Source of the DNA: Rossellomorea vietnamensis
Lineage (GTDB): Bacteria > Bacillota > Bacilli > Bacillales > Bacillaceae_B
Reading direction: 5' to 3'
NCBI RefSeq assembly: GCF_008180415.1
Contig: NZ_VTEI01000002.1
Location: forward strand, 268,518 to 332,517
Length of the DNA: 64,000 nt
A program made the position numbers and the translations under genes. This document shows, piece by piece, positions 8,582-18,249 of the stretch. Numbering within the stretch: position 1 is the stretch's first letter; every line of letters starts with the position of its first letter. The notes below the pieces were generated by a model. The model had not been told where the DNA came from, searched no databases, and saw nothing but the letters and a program-made list of their open reading frames with translations.

Positions 8582-9115
8582 GTGAAAAAAGCTGTATTTT
8601 TAGATCGAGATGGAGTTATAAATGAAGTTTTATCGAAGAGAGTTAGATTCGTCAATAAACTTTCTGATATTTACTATCTTGAGAAGGTTCCTGAGGCTGT
8701 CCAGTTGTTAAATGAGACAGATTATAAAATTTTTGTTGTCACGAATCAGGGAGGAGTGGGACTTGGCTATCTGACTTCCTCCAATTTAGACAAAATTCAC
8801 GAGAAAATGAAACAAGACATAGAGCAGCAAGGCGGCTTTATCGAGGAATTTTTAAGCTGTATCCATAAGCCCCATGAAGGATGTTCATGCAGAAAACCAG
8901 AAGCCGGAATGCTGCTTGGGCTTGCTGAAAAACATGAAATTGACTTATCACTGAGTTACATGGTCGGCGACAGGGAGCCTGATATTGAGGCAGGAAAGAA
9001 AGCCGGCTGTACAACGATTTTGATTGCAAATGGAGATCCTGAAAAAATCGCGGACCATCACTTCCCTTCACTTTATTCAGCAGCTAAATGGATAGCCGGG
9101 CAGAAAAAAATATAG
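8582..9115 (+). CDS. HAD-IIIA phosphatase, GmhB/histidinol-phosphatase type
   Basis: The protein has 177 residues and a GTG start with AAAGGAG upstream. The HAD nucleophile motif is FLDRDGVINE, motif II is VVTNQGG, and motif IV is MVGDREPDIEAGKKAG. A CIHKPHEGCSCRKP stretch carries the Cys-x-His and Cys-x-Cys zinc site typical of GmhB and HisB-N phosphatases. These enzymes dephosphorylate heptose bisphosphate or histidinol phosphate, but isolated Bacillus copies have undefined substrates. It is a single gene with no pathway neighbours. Confidence 0.82.
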   Translation: MKKAVFLDRDGVINEVLSKRVRFVNKLSDIYYLEKVPEAVQLLNETDYKIFVVTNQGGVGLGYLTSSNLDKIHEKMKQDIEQQGGFIEEFLSCIHKPHEGCSCRKPEAGMLLGLAEKHEIDLSLSYMVGDREPDIEAGKKAGCTTILIANGDPEKIADHHFPSLYSAAKWIAGQKKI

Positions 9116-9337
9116 TTTTTCGGAAGGGTCATTTACACTTTTACTTACCTGCTCCAAACATACACTGCCGGCCTCCATTGTATCTTTCCATAAATCAGTA
9201 ATTTTTCTTTTATGAAATTAAAACTTATGAACCCTTTCTGAAGTTTTAATAAATACTAATATTTGAATCTATGAACCTCTAGAAGTAAACTTAATGAGTG
9301 GTAAAAACATTCTATAATTTTGTGGAGGAGTAAGATA

Positions 9338-11494
9338 ATGAAGTCCATTTCCAATAAAATAACAAAGTTTTATAAAGCATTCCTGGCCTTCTGGGTCATA
9401 CTTGCAATCGGACTTGGCTATTTTGCTATAGGTCTTCCCGGTATTCTGGGCGGCGACGGGTTCAGGACAGATGGAGAGTTTGAAAAGGTAAATGAAACAC
9501 TTTCAGATGACTTCGACTTCCCTGAAAACACTCTTCTACTTCTATTTCAAAAGAAAAGCGAAAGCGAAACAGATTTTGAAAGGGAGATCGAATCCATTCT
9601 TGGTGAAATTGATCAATCTTTAAATATCAGCGGGATCCAGTCTCCGCTTGAAGATGAGTCATTAAGAAAGGGAGATACCGCGTACGCAGCTCTCACCTTC
9701 GATCAACCAAACATTGATGAAGAAATCGACTCTATTAAAGAGGCAATAGCAGATGAAGAGAATGTGATATTGACAGGAGGCCCTGTAATTTCCGCTGATA
9801 TTAATAAAGCCAGTCAGGATGATTTGAAACGAGCTGAACTCATAGGTCTTCCTGTGGCATTGCTTGTACTGCTTTTCGCTTTCGGAAGCATCATTGCCTC
9901 GATTGTACCTATTATCATCGGAGCAATCACAGTGATTTCTTCTTTTGGAATATTGACCCTGCTTGGAGGAAATGTGGAGTTATCTGTTTTTCTGCTTAAT
10001 GTCGTTCCGATGATCGGACTTGCATTAAGCATTGACTTTGCTCTGCTTTTCATTAACCGTTACAGAGAAGAGCTGTTGAATTCAGATAAATTGGCGGCAA
10101 TCAAGACGACCATACAGACTGCCGGCAGATCAATCATCTTTTCTGCTGTCTGTGTATTCATTGGCCTGGCAGCTATGAGCGTGATTGACATCGACATTTT
10201 TCAGACTATTGCGATTGGCGGGATGGTAGTTGTATCCATCGCTGTCATCTCTTCCCTGACATTGCTTCCAGCTGTTTTAATCCTACTTGGACCTGCCATT
10301 AACAAGTGGATGGTGATTAAACGGAAAGAGGACTCTTCAAAAGGATGGCGTGCCTTTGCCCGTTTTGTTATGAAAAGACCCTTGTTGATTTCTGTTTCAG
10401 CACTCGCGATTTTGGTTATTGGAATCCTCCCTGTTGGAAATATGAACCTTTCGATCCCTGATATTGACTCTCTTCCTGAAAGCTATGAGTCCCGTCAGGC
10501 CATAGAAATTATACAGGATACCTTTAATACCCATGAAGGAAGCCAGGTCTATGTCATTGCGGAACGCCCCGGGGACTGGACCAGTGAGGAGGGGCTAAAA
10601 GAAATGGAACGATTGGCATCGGAACTTGAAGAAGATGGAATAGTGGACTCCGTCAATTCCATTTACACCGAAGGCGGAATTGATTCACCTGAGGCTTTAT
10701 CTGGAGCACTTCAACAGCCTGAAACCCAGTCTTCTCTTGCTCCTTTGCTGGATTCTTTTATCAGCGGTGAAAAGCTCTTGCTACCCCTCACATTGTCAGA
10801 AGAAGAGTCTTCAGAGGCTGCTAAGGACTGGATCAGAGACTGGTCATCCAGGAATTGGGATTACTCTCTTTCTTTTGGTGGAGAAGTAAAATTCAATCAA
10901 GAAATTTTTGATGAAATTTATGATAAGGTAGCATTGAGTATCGGGATTATTTTAATCTCAACTTATATTATCCTGATGATTGCCTTTCAATCAATTATCA
11001 TTCCTTTGAAGGCGATCCTGATGAATATCATTGGATTGACATCGACCTTTGGGATCCTTGTTTGGCTTTTCCAAGGAGGCCATTTCGGTCTTCAGGCTGC
11101 GGATATCGCCCTGGTCCTTCCCGTCCTTGTCTTCAGTTTGGTATTTGGATTAAGCATGGACTATGAAGTCTTCCTGATTTCGAGGATCCATGAGATTTAT
11201 CTGCAGACTGGTGATAATACCCATGCAACCATCGAGGGACTGACTTCGACAAGCAAGATCATCACTTCAGCCGCCTTGATCATGATGGTCATCACTGGGG
11301 CATTTGCTTTTACAGGCGTCATGCCGGTCAAACAAATAGGTTTAGGGATTGCCATTGCGATCTTTATTGATGCTACAATAATAAGAATGCTCCTTGTTCC
11401 ATCTCTTATGAAGCTTCTCGGGGATTGGAACTGGTATATGCCATTTTCAAAGAAAAATAATAAAGCAGGAAAAAGCGGGGATTTTTCAGCTTAA
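9338..11494 (+). CDS. ydfJ: MMPL/RND-family membrane transporter, YdfJ-like
   Basis: The 718-residue protein has the classic duplicated MMPL layout. A first helix (about residues 10-30) precedes an extracytoplasmic domain, five membrane helices follow at about 165-310, and the whole pattern repeats in the C-terminal half. The two helices bearing SIDFALLFINRYREEL and SMDYEVFLISRIHEIY hold the paired acidic residues used for proton coupling. Size and pattern match B. subtilis YdfJ. The start at 9338 has GTGGAGGAG upstream, while the longer in-frame start lacks one. The substrate is unknown; export of lipids or drugs is usual for the family. Confidence 0.85.
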   Translation: MKSISNKITKFYKAFLAFWVILAIGLGYFAIGLPGILGGDGFRTDGEFEKVNETLSDDFDFPENTLLLLFQKKSESETDFEREIESILGEIDQSLNISGIQSPLEDESLRKGDTAYAALTFDQPNIDEEIDSIKEAIADEENVILTGGPVISADINKASQDDLKRAELIGLPVALLVLLFAFGSIIASIVPIIIGAITVISSFGILTLLGGNVELSVFLLNVVPMIGLALSIDFALLFINRYREELLNSDKLAAIKTTIQTAGRSIIFSAVCVFIGLAAMSVIDIDIFQTIAIGGMVVVSIAVISSLTLLPAVLILLGPAINKWMVIKRKEDSSKGWRAFARFVMKRPLLISVSALAILVIGILPVGNMNLSIPDIDSLPESYESRQAIEIIQDTFNTHEGSQVYVIAERPGDWTSEEGLKEMERLASELEEDGIVDSVNSIYTEGGIDSPEALSGALQQPETQSSLAPLLDSFISGEKLLLPLTLSEEESSEAAKDWIRDWSSRNWDYSLSFGGEVKFNQEIFDEIYDKVALSIGIILISTYIILMIAFQSIIIPLKAILMNIIGLTSTFGILVWLFQGGHFGLQAADIALVLPVLVFSLVFGLSMDYEVFLISRIHEIYLQTGDNTHATIEGLTSTSKIITSAALIMMVITGAFAFTGVMPVKQIGLGIAIAIFIDATIIRMLLVPSLMKLLGDWNWYMPFSKKNNKAGKSGDFSA

Positions 11495-11504
11495 TGAAGA
11501 TGCT

Positions 11505-11538
11505 AGTACAGAGTTGCTCTCTGTACTGGCTTTTTTTC
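11505..11538 (+). terminator. Terminator of the MMPL transporter gene
   Basis: A nine-base-pair perfect stem (AGTACAGAG/CTCTGTACT) is followed by GGC and seven T residues, shortly after the stop codon. Confidence 0.88.
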
Positions 11539-11669
11539 TATCAAAAAAGCATGAATGACCATCCATGACTATGTTAAGGTTACAAATAGAAGTGTTGGAT
11601 TAGCTGAGATTATACATAACTTAATTACTGCGGGCAGAATTAAATCCAGATGGACAAGGAGGCTGACAG

Positions 11670-13583
11670 ATGAAAAAAAACGAATTTCACGACATGATCA
11701 AAGCTTCATATCCTTTTAATCACTTATCGGATGAACAACTGGAGTACCTCGTATCGCAAGCACAATTTCACAAATTTGCTAAAAATGAATTCATCTTCCA
11801 TGAAAAAGAATCACAGGAAGAGCTGGACGTCTATTTCTTGATGTCGGGAACCGCAAAGAATGTTCTTCACCGGCCTTCAGGAAAGCAGGTGTCGTTAAGA
11901 TATTACTATCCTGGGGACCTTGTCGGATTGATGATTTTGTGGACAAGCGGTGATATGAGTTTTTCCGTGCAGGCCATCGAAGAATGCACTCTTTTTCGGT
12001 TTAATAAAAAAGTCTTCTTCGATATGCTCACAAATAATAAAGAGTTTTCACAAATTATTTTTGAAAGTGTCGGAAACCGGATGAAAACTCTTTATGATGA
12101 GATCAAATATAAGGAGTCACAAGAAGAATCCGCTGACCTGTCCCTCTTCAGGACAAAGGTTAATATTTTGATGGAATCGCCTGTAATACTTCCTAAGACT
12201 TCAACGATGGAGGAAGCAGCAGAGAAAATGCTCGATGAGGCGGCCGAGGCCATTGTGGTTTGTGATGATGAGGGGGCATTAAAAGGTCTTGTCACCCAAA
12301 CCGAAATCCTGCGCTACCTTACCAGTTCAAGGGAAGCTCCCACAGTAGAAGTCTGGATGAACAAGAACCCCTATTGGGTAAGGGATGAAGCTTTTGCCTA
12401 TGAAGCCCTCTCCTTCTTTAAATACGAAGGGGCGAAATATGTTCCAGTCCTTAGGAACGGCATTGTCATCGGCTTGCTGACAGGACTGTCTTTTGTCAAT
12501 ATACATGATTCAAGCTACTTGGATCTCTCGTACAGTATCCAGTCCGCTTCGAGCACCGATGACCTCGTTCCACTATCACCGGTTGAAAACACAACATTTA
12601 CTTCCTTCATAGGCGGACTGCTCCTGCAGGACAGCTTTGCATATAATGTGAGTGAAGTTTTGACGAATTACAATGACCGTCTGTACCGGAAAATCATCCT
12701 GCTTTCAGAAGAGGAAATGCGCGCGGAAGGATTCGGCTCACCTCCTGTCAACTACTGTTTTATTGTAATGGGCAGCCAGGGCCGCGGTGAACAGTCTTTC
12801 AATACCGATCAGGACAACGGCATCATCATTGCTGATTATGATCATCTCGATAATGCAAAAGCAGTGGACAGGTACTTTGAACGTTTCACTGAAAAAATCA
12901 ATAGGAAACTAGCGCAGTGCGGTTTTCATGAATGTACAGGCGGAATCATGGCAAAAGAACCTAAATGGCGCAAATCATTCAGCCAATGGAAGGCGGCGAT
13001 TGATGACTGGCTCCATGAAATCGATGCAGAAGAAGTTCAAAGCTTTACAATGTTTTACGATTTCAGACCGATTTTTGGTGACTACAGCCTTGCCGAAGAT
13101 ACCCGGGCTTATATAGCGAAAAAGGCCCAAAAATCCCTGAATATGCAGCAGCTTTTGAGGAAGGATGCTATCCGCTTCCGTATACCTATCAATGCATTGG
13201 GCAGGATCAACCTGAAAGGAAGAAACAAATTTTTCAACATTAAGAAAGCCGGCTTGATGCAAATCGTAAATATGGTCCGCATCCATTCCATCAAGCACGG
13301 ATTAAAAGAAGTAAATACTGTTCAACGTTTGAATGCCTTGAAAGAATTGAAAGTATTCCATCCCAGAGACGCAGAGAATGCCAAAACAGCCCTGCACTAT
13401 CTGCTCTATTACCGCTTGAACCAAAACCTTTTGGAATTGGAAGAGAACCGGGAACTGACAAATGAATTAGAAGTAGAGCAACTTACTAAAGAAGACAAAC
13501 GAAAACTAAGAGAAGCGCTTCAAATCGCAAATCGTATGCAGCAAGTCATGGAGATCAGCTTCAATCGCAACCGGGTGGTTTAA
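11670..13583 (+). CDS. Cyclic-nucleotide-binding/CBS/DUF294 nucleotidyltransferase-like signalling protein
   Basis: The 637-residue protein combines a cNMP-binding-like barrel (about 10-130), a pair of CBS domains (about 165-290), a DUF294 nucleotidyltransferase core (about 320-460; VMGSQGRGEQSFNTDQDNG gives the GS...DxD pattern) and a helical DUF294 C-terminal domain. The architecture resembles GlnD-like regulators that sense nucleotides. An AAGGAGG site precedes the ATG. The exonuclease gene follows after two bases, so the two are co-transcribed. In other bacteria similar pairs sit near acetate metabolism genes; that context is absent here, and the cellular role is unknown. Confidence 0.82.
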   Translation: MKKNEFHDMIKASYPFNHLSDEQLEYLVSQAQFHKFAKNEFIFHEKESQEELDVYFLMSGTAKNVLHRPSGKQVSLRYYYPGDLVGLMILWTSGDMSFSVQAIEECTLFRFNKKVFFDMLTNNKEFSQIIFESVGNRMKTLYDEIKYKESQEESADLSLFRTKVNILMESPVILPKTSTMEEAAEKMLDEAAEAIVVCDDEGALKGLVTQTEILRYLTSSREAPTVEVWMNKNPYWVRDEAFAYEALSFFKYEGAKYVPVLRNGIVIGLLTGLSFVNIHDSSYLDLSYSIQSASSTDDLVPLSPVENTTFTSFIGGLLLQDSFAYNVSEVLTNYNDRLYRKIILLSEEEMRAEGFGSPPVNYCFIVMGSQGRGEQSFNTDQDNGIIIADYDHLDNAKAVDRYFERFTEKINRKLAQCGFHECTGGIMAKEPKWRKSFSQWKAAIDDWLHEIDAEEVQSFTMFYDFRPIFGDYSLAEDTRAYIAKKAQKSLNMQQLLRKDAIRFRIPINALGRINLKGRNKFFNIKKAGLMQIVNMVRIHSIKHGLKEVNTVQRLNALKELKVFHPRDAENAKTALHYLLYYRLNQNLLELEENRELTNELEVEQLTKEDKRKLREALQIANRMQQVMEISFNRNRVV

Positions 13584-13585
13584 CT

Positions 13586-14323
13586 ATGAGTGATGCTCGA
13601 TTTAATGTAGGATATCGAATTATTAAATATTATTTTTGGCATAGATATCTTTTTAAAAAACAAGTTAAAAAAGAAAAGAAAAACCCCTCTTACCAAAAGC
13701 TGATCAGGATGCTGAAGGAATTTGAAGAAGAAAAACCCCTCCTCCAGCAGCAGAATCTAACTAACTGCACATTTACGATTTTTGACTTGGAGACCACTGG
13801 CTTCTTTCCTGAAATAGGAGACGAAATCGTTTCGATAGGTGCAATAAAAATGCAGGGTGAAAAAATCCTGCAGAATAAGACCTTCTATGAAGTCATTAAT
13901 CCGCTTCAGACCGTCTCAGCTGAAACAAAACAGTTCACCGGCTTGAAGCGTAAAGACTTTATCCAAGGAAAAACCCTGCCTGTAGGATTGATAGAGTTTC
14001 TGGATTTCTGTAAAGGAACCATTCTAGTGGCACATCCTGCATCTTTTGATATCAATTTTCTGCAAAAGAGAATCGGGAAATGGGATCTTCCTCCATTTGA
14101 TCCGGAATTCATTGACTCTTATGCACTCGCAAAAGAGCTGCTGGATGAAAAAGAATGCTACTTGGATGATTTGGTAAAGAAGTTCCAAATCATCAAGCGG
14201 GCACGCCACCACGCTCTGAATGATGCCATTATGACGGCCGAGATTTTTCATGAACTTTTAAAAATCTGCGAATTGAAAGAGATTGATACTATACGGGAGC
14301 TGCATGAAGTTGCCGGAATATAA
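13586..14323 (+). CDS. DEDDh 3'-5' exonuclease, DnaQ/PolC-epsilon-like
   Basis: The 245-residue protein has a DnaQ-fold exonuclease domain at about residues 60-230. The three motifs are FDLETTGFF (Exo I), VAHPASFDINFL (Exo II) and HHALNDAIMTAE (Exo III with the DEDDh histidine). The first 55 residues form a basic helical extension. It begins two bases after the DUF294 gene, so translation is probably coupled. This pairing of a DUF294 protein with a DnaQ-like nuclease recurs in distant bacteria, suggesting a shared function, possibly degradation of a signalling nucleotide or RNA end. That function is inference. Confidence 0.85.
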   Translation: MSDARFNVGYRIIKYYFWHRYLFKKQVKKEKKNPSYQKLIRMLKEFEEEKPLLQQQNLTNCTFTIFDLETTGFFPEIGDEIVSIGAIKMQGEKILQNKTFYEVINPLQTVSAETKQFTGLKRKDFIQGKTLPVGLIEFLDFCKGTILVAHPASFDINFLQKRIGKWDLPPFDPEFIDSYALAKELLDEKECYLDDLVKKFQIIKRARHHALNDAIMTAEIFHELLKICELKEIDTIRELHEVAGI

Positions 14324-14326
14324 GCG

Positions 14327-14356
14327 AAAGAGACAGCCGGCTGGCTGTCTCTTTTC
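14327..14356 (+). terminator. Terminator of the DUF294/exonuclease operon
   Basis: A ten-base-pair perfect stem (AGAGACAGCC/GGCTGTCTCT) has a four-base loop and is followed by TTTT just after the stop codon. Confidence 0.88.
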
Positions 14357-14409
14357 AATTGGTAATTATTTTGCATGTTACGGGTGTTCTAAAAAAGAGC
14401 CCTCTAAAA

Positions 14410-14438
14410 ATGTCCCTTGAATTAATACAAGGGACATT
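14410..14438 (-). terminator. Terminator of proA
   Basis: ATGTCCCTTG pairs with CAAGGGACAT around AATTAATA. On the minus strand the stem is followed by TTTTTAGAG. It lies 13 bases beyond the proA stop. Confidence 0.85.
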
Positions 14439-14450
14439 CTCTATTGATAC

Positions 14451-15713
14451 TTATCGAATTTGACCGTTACCACTCATCATATATTTTACAGTGGTTAATG
14501 CAGGCAGTCCCATTGGTCCGCGTGCATGCAATTTCTGGGTTGAAATACCGATTTCAGCGCCGAACCCAAGTGCTCCTCCGTCAGTAAAGCGGGTGGATGC
14601 ATTATGATAAATGGCAGCTGCGTCTACAAGCGTCATAAACAGTTTGGCCGTCTCGGCATTCTCAGTGATGATGGCTTCTGAGTGCTTTGTACCATACTGC
14701 TCTATGTGATTGATGGCATCAGCTGTGGCTGAGACTGTTTTGACAGCAATATCCAAGCTTAGGTATTCATTCGCCCAGTCTTCTTCTCCAGCAGGAGTGC
14801 AGCCCGGAATTGTTTCACAAGCACGCTCATCACCATATGCTGAGATATTATGATTTCTAAGTGTCTCAATTAAACGGTCTTTATTAGCTGCCAGCCATTC
14901 CTGATGGATGATGACTGTTTCCGCAGCATTACAAACAGCTGGACGGTCTGTTTTTGCATTCACAAGGATATTCAGTGCCATTTGGACATCTGCATCTTTA
15001 TCAATGTAGATGTGGCAGTTACCTACACCGGTTTCAAGAACAGGAACGGTTGCATTATTGACGACTGCATTAATCAGTGCTCCGCCACCGCGTGGAATTA
15101 GTACATCTACATGTTCTTTCATGGTGAACAGCTGCTGAGTCGCTTCACGATCAGTTGTATTGATGAACTGAACTGCTTCTTTTGATATTTGAGTTTTTTC
15201 AAGGGCATTATGCATAACATCCACAATTGCTTTGTTAGAAGTGATTGCATTGGATCCCCCCTTAAGCACGATGCTGTTACCTGATTTCAAAGCCAATCCT
15301 GTTGCATCAACTGTAACGTTTGGACGCGCTTCATAAATCATGCCGATTACGCCTAGCGGCACTGTGACTTTAGCGACATCCAAGCCGTTTTCAAGTGTCC
15401 ACTCGCTGACAGTTAAGCCGGTCGGGTCTTCAAGCTCCGCAACTTCACGTAGACCATTTGCGAAGTCAAAAATGCGTTCTTTCGAAAGTGACAGGCGATC
15501 CATGAATGCTTCATCGAATCCTTTTTCACGGCCTCTTGAAAGATCTTTTTCATTAGCTTCCAAAATGGTTTCAAACTGTTCTTCCAATGTTGAAGCGAGA
15601 GTCATCAAAGCTTCATTCTTCTCTTCAGTTGTTAGCAGTGAAAGTGATTTCGCGGCTTTCTTTGCTGCGATAGCTTGTTCTTCAACGTTCGTTCTGTTAG
15701 TGGTTAGAGTCAT
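14451..15713 (-). CDS. proA: Glutamate-5-semialdehyde dehydrogenase (gamma-glutamyl phosphate reductase)
   Basis: ProA reduces gamma-glutamyl phosphate to glutamate-5-semialdehyde with NADPH, the second step of proline synthesis. The 420-residue protein has the aldehyde-dehydrogenase fold with family signatures GVIGMIYEARPNVTVDA, LKGGSNA, the catalytic-cysteine region RPAVCNAAETVI and ALGFGAEIGISTQKLHARGP. It lies 118 bases after proB on the same strand, so the two probably form one unit. GGAGG lies before the start. Confidence 0.96.
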   Translation of the reverse strand: MTLTTNRTNVEEQAIAAKKAAKSLSLLTTEEKNEALMTLASTLEEQFETILEANEKDLSRGREKGFDEAFMDRLSLSKERIFDFANGLREVAELEDPTGLTVSEWTLENGLDVAKVTVPLGVIGMIYEARPNVTVDATGLALKSGNSIVLKGGSNAITSNKAIVDVMHNALEKTQISKEAVQFINTTDREATQQLFTMKEHVDVLIPRGGGALINAVVNNATVPVLETGVGNCHIYIDKDADVQMALNILVNAKTDRPAVCNAAETVIIHQEWLAANKDRLIETLRNHNISAYGDERACETIPGCTPAGEEDWANEYLSLDIAVKTVSATADAINHIEQYGTKHSEAIITENAETAKLFMTLVDAAAIYHNASTRFTDGGALGFGAEIGISTQKLHARGPMGLPALTTVKYMMSGNGQIR

Positions 15714-15831
15714 CCAATTCCTCCATAAATTATATTTTATTGTTACTATCTAAGTTTAAAGTGTTTTCTGTTTAGACTTTGGTAAAACTCTTTGCACAGG
15801 AGTATTTCTATATTCGGCTGTAAGATCTCTG

Positions 15832-16965
15832 CTATAATCCTACAGGAATCGGCACTTCTACGTGACATACCAAATGATCGAATTCTACTGCCGCATTTTC
15901 ATATTTTTCGAGCTCTTCGTCTGTCATTCCATTGAATTTTTTTAATTCTTCGGAACCATAATTGACGACACCCAGACCGATTTCTTCTCCGTTTAAATCG
16001 GCAATCCGGATAACTGCACCGCTCTTGAAGCGGCCTTTGACGGAATAAATGCCCGAAGCATCAAGGCTTTTCTTGCTTTCAAGAATAGAGTCCCTTGATT
16101 CATTATCGATGGTGATTTCGCCTTCTGGTCCTGAGTTAAAGGCAATCCATTGTTTCTTGGTATTAAGGTTCACTACATCTTCTTTTGTTTTAAAATAGGT
16201 ACCTTTTGCATCATTTTGAACTGCATCATAAATAATGTTAGATACACCTGATTTTCCTAGGAAAGATGGAATTCCTGAGGCCATAGCGATTTTAAACGCG
16301 TCGATTTTGGAGCGCATGCCGCCTGTACCTACTGAACTTCCTGGTTCTCCTGCCATATCTTCAATGTCCTGCGTTATTTCATTAACTTCTTCAAGAAGTT
16401 CAGCATTCGGATTTTTACGTGGATCATCATTGTAAAGTCCATCAATATCGGAAAGGATGATTAATTGATCGGCATTTACCAGTCCTGCAACTTTCGCAGA
16501 TAGCGTATCGTTATCACCAAATTTCAGACGATCAATGGTGACTGTATCATTTTCGTTGACAATTGGAATAATCCCGCGCTCGAGCAGAACATTTATTGTG
16601 TTTTTTGCATTGTTATATCTGCTCTCATCAGAGAAGTCGCTTCTTGTGATGAGTATTTGAGAAGCCACATAACCATTCGATAAGAATAAATCAGAGTAAG
16701 CTTCGATTAACAATCCTTGACCGATAGATGCGGCTGCCTGCTTTTCCGGCAGCGTACTGGGACGGGTCAAGCAGCCTAACTTTCTGTATCCTGCTGCTAC
16801 TGCCCCAGAAGATACAAGCAGCACTTCATGACCATCATCTTTCAAGCGTACGACTTCGTCTGTAAGACGCTCCAGCTTTCTGCGGCTCATCTCCCCGTGA
16901 AGGCTTGTTAAGGAACTGCTTCCAATTTTGATTACGATTCGCTTCTTCTTGGTGTCCGGAGACAT
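15832..16965 (-). CDS. proB: Glutamate 5-kinase with C-terminal PUA domain
   Basis: ProB phosphorylates glutamate, the committed and usually proline-inhibited step of proline synthesis. The amino-acid-kinase domain (about 10-255) shows VIKIGSSSLT, LVSSGAVAAG, NENDTVT, FGDNDTLSA and SVGTGGMRSKIDA. A PUA domain (about 275-360) follows. Two adjacent ATG codons (16968, 16965) are possible; AGGAG is better spaced from the second. Proline residues near the C-terminus (VEVPIPVGL) are unremarkable. It forms a pair with proA. Confidence 0.95.
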   Translation of the reverse strand: MSPDTKKKRIVIKIGSSSLTSLHGEMSRRKLERLTDEVVRLKDDGHEVLLVSSGAVAAGYRKLGCLTRPSTLPEKQAAASIGQGLLIEAYSDLFLSNGYVASQILITRSDFSDESRYNNAKNTINVLLERGIIPIVNENDTVTIDRLKFGDNDTLSAKVAGLVNADQLIILSDIDGLYNDDPRKNPNAELLEEVNEITQDIEDMAGEPGSSVGTGGMRSKIDAFKIAMASGIPSFLGKSGVSNIIYDAVQNDAKGTYFKTKEDVVNLNTKKQWIAFNSGPEGEITIDNESRDSILESKKSLDASGIYSVKGRFKSGAVIRIADLNGEEIGLGVVNYGSEELKKFNGMTDEELEKYENAAVEFDHLVCHVEVPIPVGL

Positions 16966-17007
16966 CATATCACTCCTGTTAAGATAGTTTTAAATATTTC
17001 TTTTATT

Positions 17008-17050
17008 ACTCTAAAGCACTAAGAGGGACTGTCCCTTACATCGCTTTAGT
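17008..17050. repeat. Small palindromic intergenic repeat between proC and proB
   Basis: On the minus strand AAGGGACAGTCCCTCTTA lies inside a larger dyad GCACTAA...TTTAGTGC. It is closely related to units near 4046 and 46757. Its position between proC and proB means it would be transcribed if the genes share an mRNA. Confidence 0.5.
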
Positions 17051-17082
17051 GCGTTAAACGACTAAAATAATCAAGCGTTAAG

Positions 17083-17124
17083 AAGCCCCCCTCAGCTGTA
17101 AAAATTGAGCCGAGGATCAGGCTT
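17083..17124 (-). terminator. Weak hairpin after proC
   Basis: An imperfect dyad (AAGCC...CTCAGCT with AGCCGAGG...GGCTT) lies ten bases beyond the proC stop. The following minus-strand sequence is not a clean T-run, so read-through into proB is possible. Confidence 0.4.
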
Positions 17125-17133
17125 TATTAATCA

Positions 17134-17976
17134 TTAGTTGGCAACAAGTACCTTTTTGAATTGGGAACTGATTTCTTTTGAACGTTTTTCAGCACCTTTA
17201 ACAGCTTGAGCGATAGCTTCTCCTCCGCCAAATTTCTCTAGTGCATCCAGTCCTGCTGCTGTGGTTCCATTCGGGGATGTTACATTTTGTCGTAACTGTG
17301 CGGGTGTTTCTTCACGTTCCATGATCATCTTTGCTGCACCTAAGATGGTTTGAGCTCCGATTTGACGCGCTACTTCCGGCTCAAGGCCGCTGTCTTTACC
17401 GGCTTTTTCGATATGTTCCATTAGATAGTAGAAGTAAGCAGGTCCACTTCCGGCAATTCCGGTGAAGATATCCATTTTTTCTTCTTGGATCGTATATACT
17501 TCGCCGATGGAATTCAATAATTCTTCAGCAAGTTTCATGTCCTCATCATCTGTATACTCTCCTGCTGCAATAGCTGTAGCGGATTCTCTCATCATGCTGG
17601 ATGTGTTAGGCATGACCCGAATGACTTTTTGTCCTTGCGGAAGCCCTTCTTCCATATGTTCTGTGGTAATCCCCGCCAAAACGGAAAGTACAACCGTATG
17701 CGGACTGACAAGATCTCTAATTGATTTCAGTACAGCATCAATATCCTTTGGTTTCATAGCAAGGATCAGCATATCTATTTCTTCAAATTTCAATTTATCT
17801 TTTGTCATGGCTGTTATATCGTATTTTGCTTTCAGTTCTTGTAAACGCCCTTGATTGCTTCTGTTTGATACGATAATTTGTTCTGTTGGAATTGCATTGG
17901 ATTCAACCATTCCTGAAATCATGGCCTCTGCCATATTACCTGCACCTAGAAAAGCAACCTTTTGTTTGTTTAGCAA
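17134..17976 (-). CDS. proC: Pyrroline-5-carboxylate reductase
   Basis: The enzyme makes proline from pyrroline-5-carboxylate with NAD(P)H. The protein has the Rossmann start VAFLGAGNMAEAMISG, the IRVMPNTSSMM motif and the C-terminal signature VTSPNGTTAAGLDALE. I chose a TTG start at 17976 (280 residues, the family length) because GGGAGAGG sits directly upstream. A longer reading from an ATG at 18033 adds 19 atypical residues without a ribosome site. It is first in the row proC-proB-proA on the minus strand; a cre-like site lies about 135 bases upstream. Confidence 0.93.
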   Translation of the reverse strand: MLNKQKVAFLGAGNMAEAMISGMVESNAIPTEQIIVSNRSNQGRLQELKAKYDITAMTKDKLKFEEIDMLILAMKPKDIDAVLKSIRDLVSPHTVVLSVLAGITTEHMEEGLPQGQKVIRVMPNTSSMMRESATAIAAGEYTDDEDMKLAEELLNSIGEVYTIQEEKMDIFTGIAGSGPAYFYYLMEHIEKAGKDSGLEPEVARQIGAQTILGAAKMIMEREETPAQLRQNVTSPNGTTAAGLDALEKFGGGEAIAQAVKGAEKRSKEISSQFKKVLVAN

Positions 17977-18111
17977 ATATATCCTCTCCCAATAAGTTCT
18001 ATGTGTTCGTATTTTTGTTCGCTCTTTTTTCAACGTTTACAATCGTAACACGTACAAAATCATAATCAAGTGTTTTGAACAATGTTTAGTGTATATGGTT
18101 GAATTAACGAG

Positions 18112-18125
18112 TGAAAGCGCTACCA
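18112..18125. promoter_or_regulatory. cre-like (CcpA) site upstream of proC
   Basis: TGAAAGCGCTACCA matches the catabolite-responsive element consensus TGWAANCGNTNWCA at all but one constrained position. It lies in the promoter region of proC and downstream of the LCP gene. CcpA control is suggested by sequence only. Confidence 0.4.
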
Positions 18126-18249
18126 TCCTCCGGTGAACTATTCAGATCAAGAATAATCCCTGATTTTCCCACGATAGGACGTTAAACAAGGATTTTTCTT
18201 TACTCTTTTTTTCCAGAAGCCTGCACTTACAGGCTTTACTATAAATAAA

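Noticed and set aside
18034..18240. Possible T-box leader upstream of proC (AGGATGGTAGCGC resembles the T-box core)
   Set aside because: The match to the T-box core is poor, no specifier-loop or stem I pattern was found, and the following sequence does not form a terminator/antiterminator pair. A cre-like reading is better.
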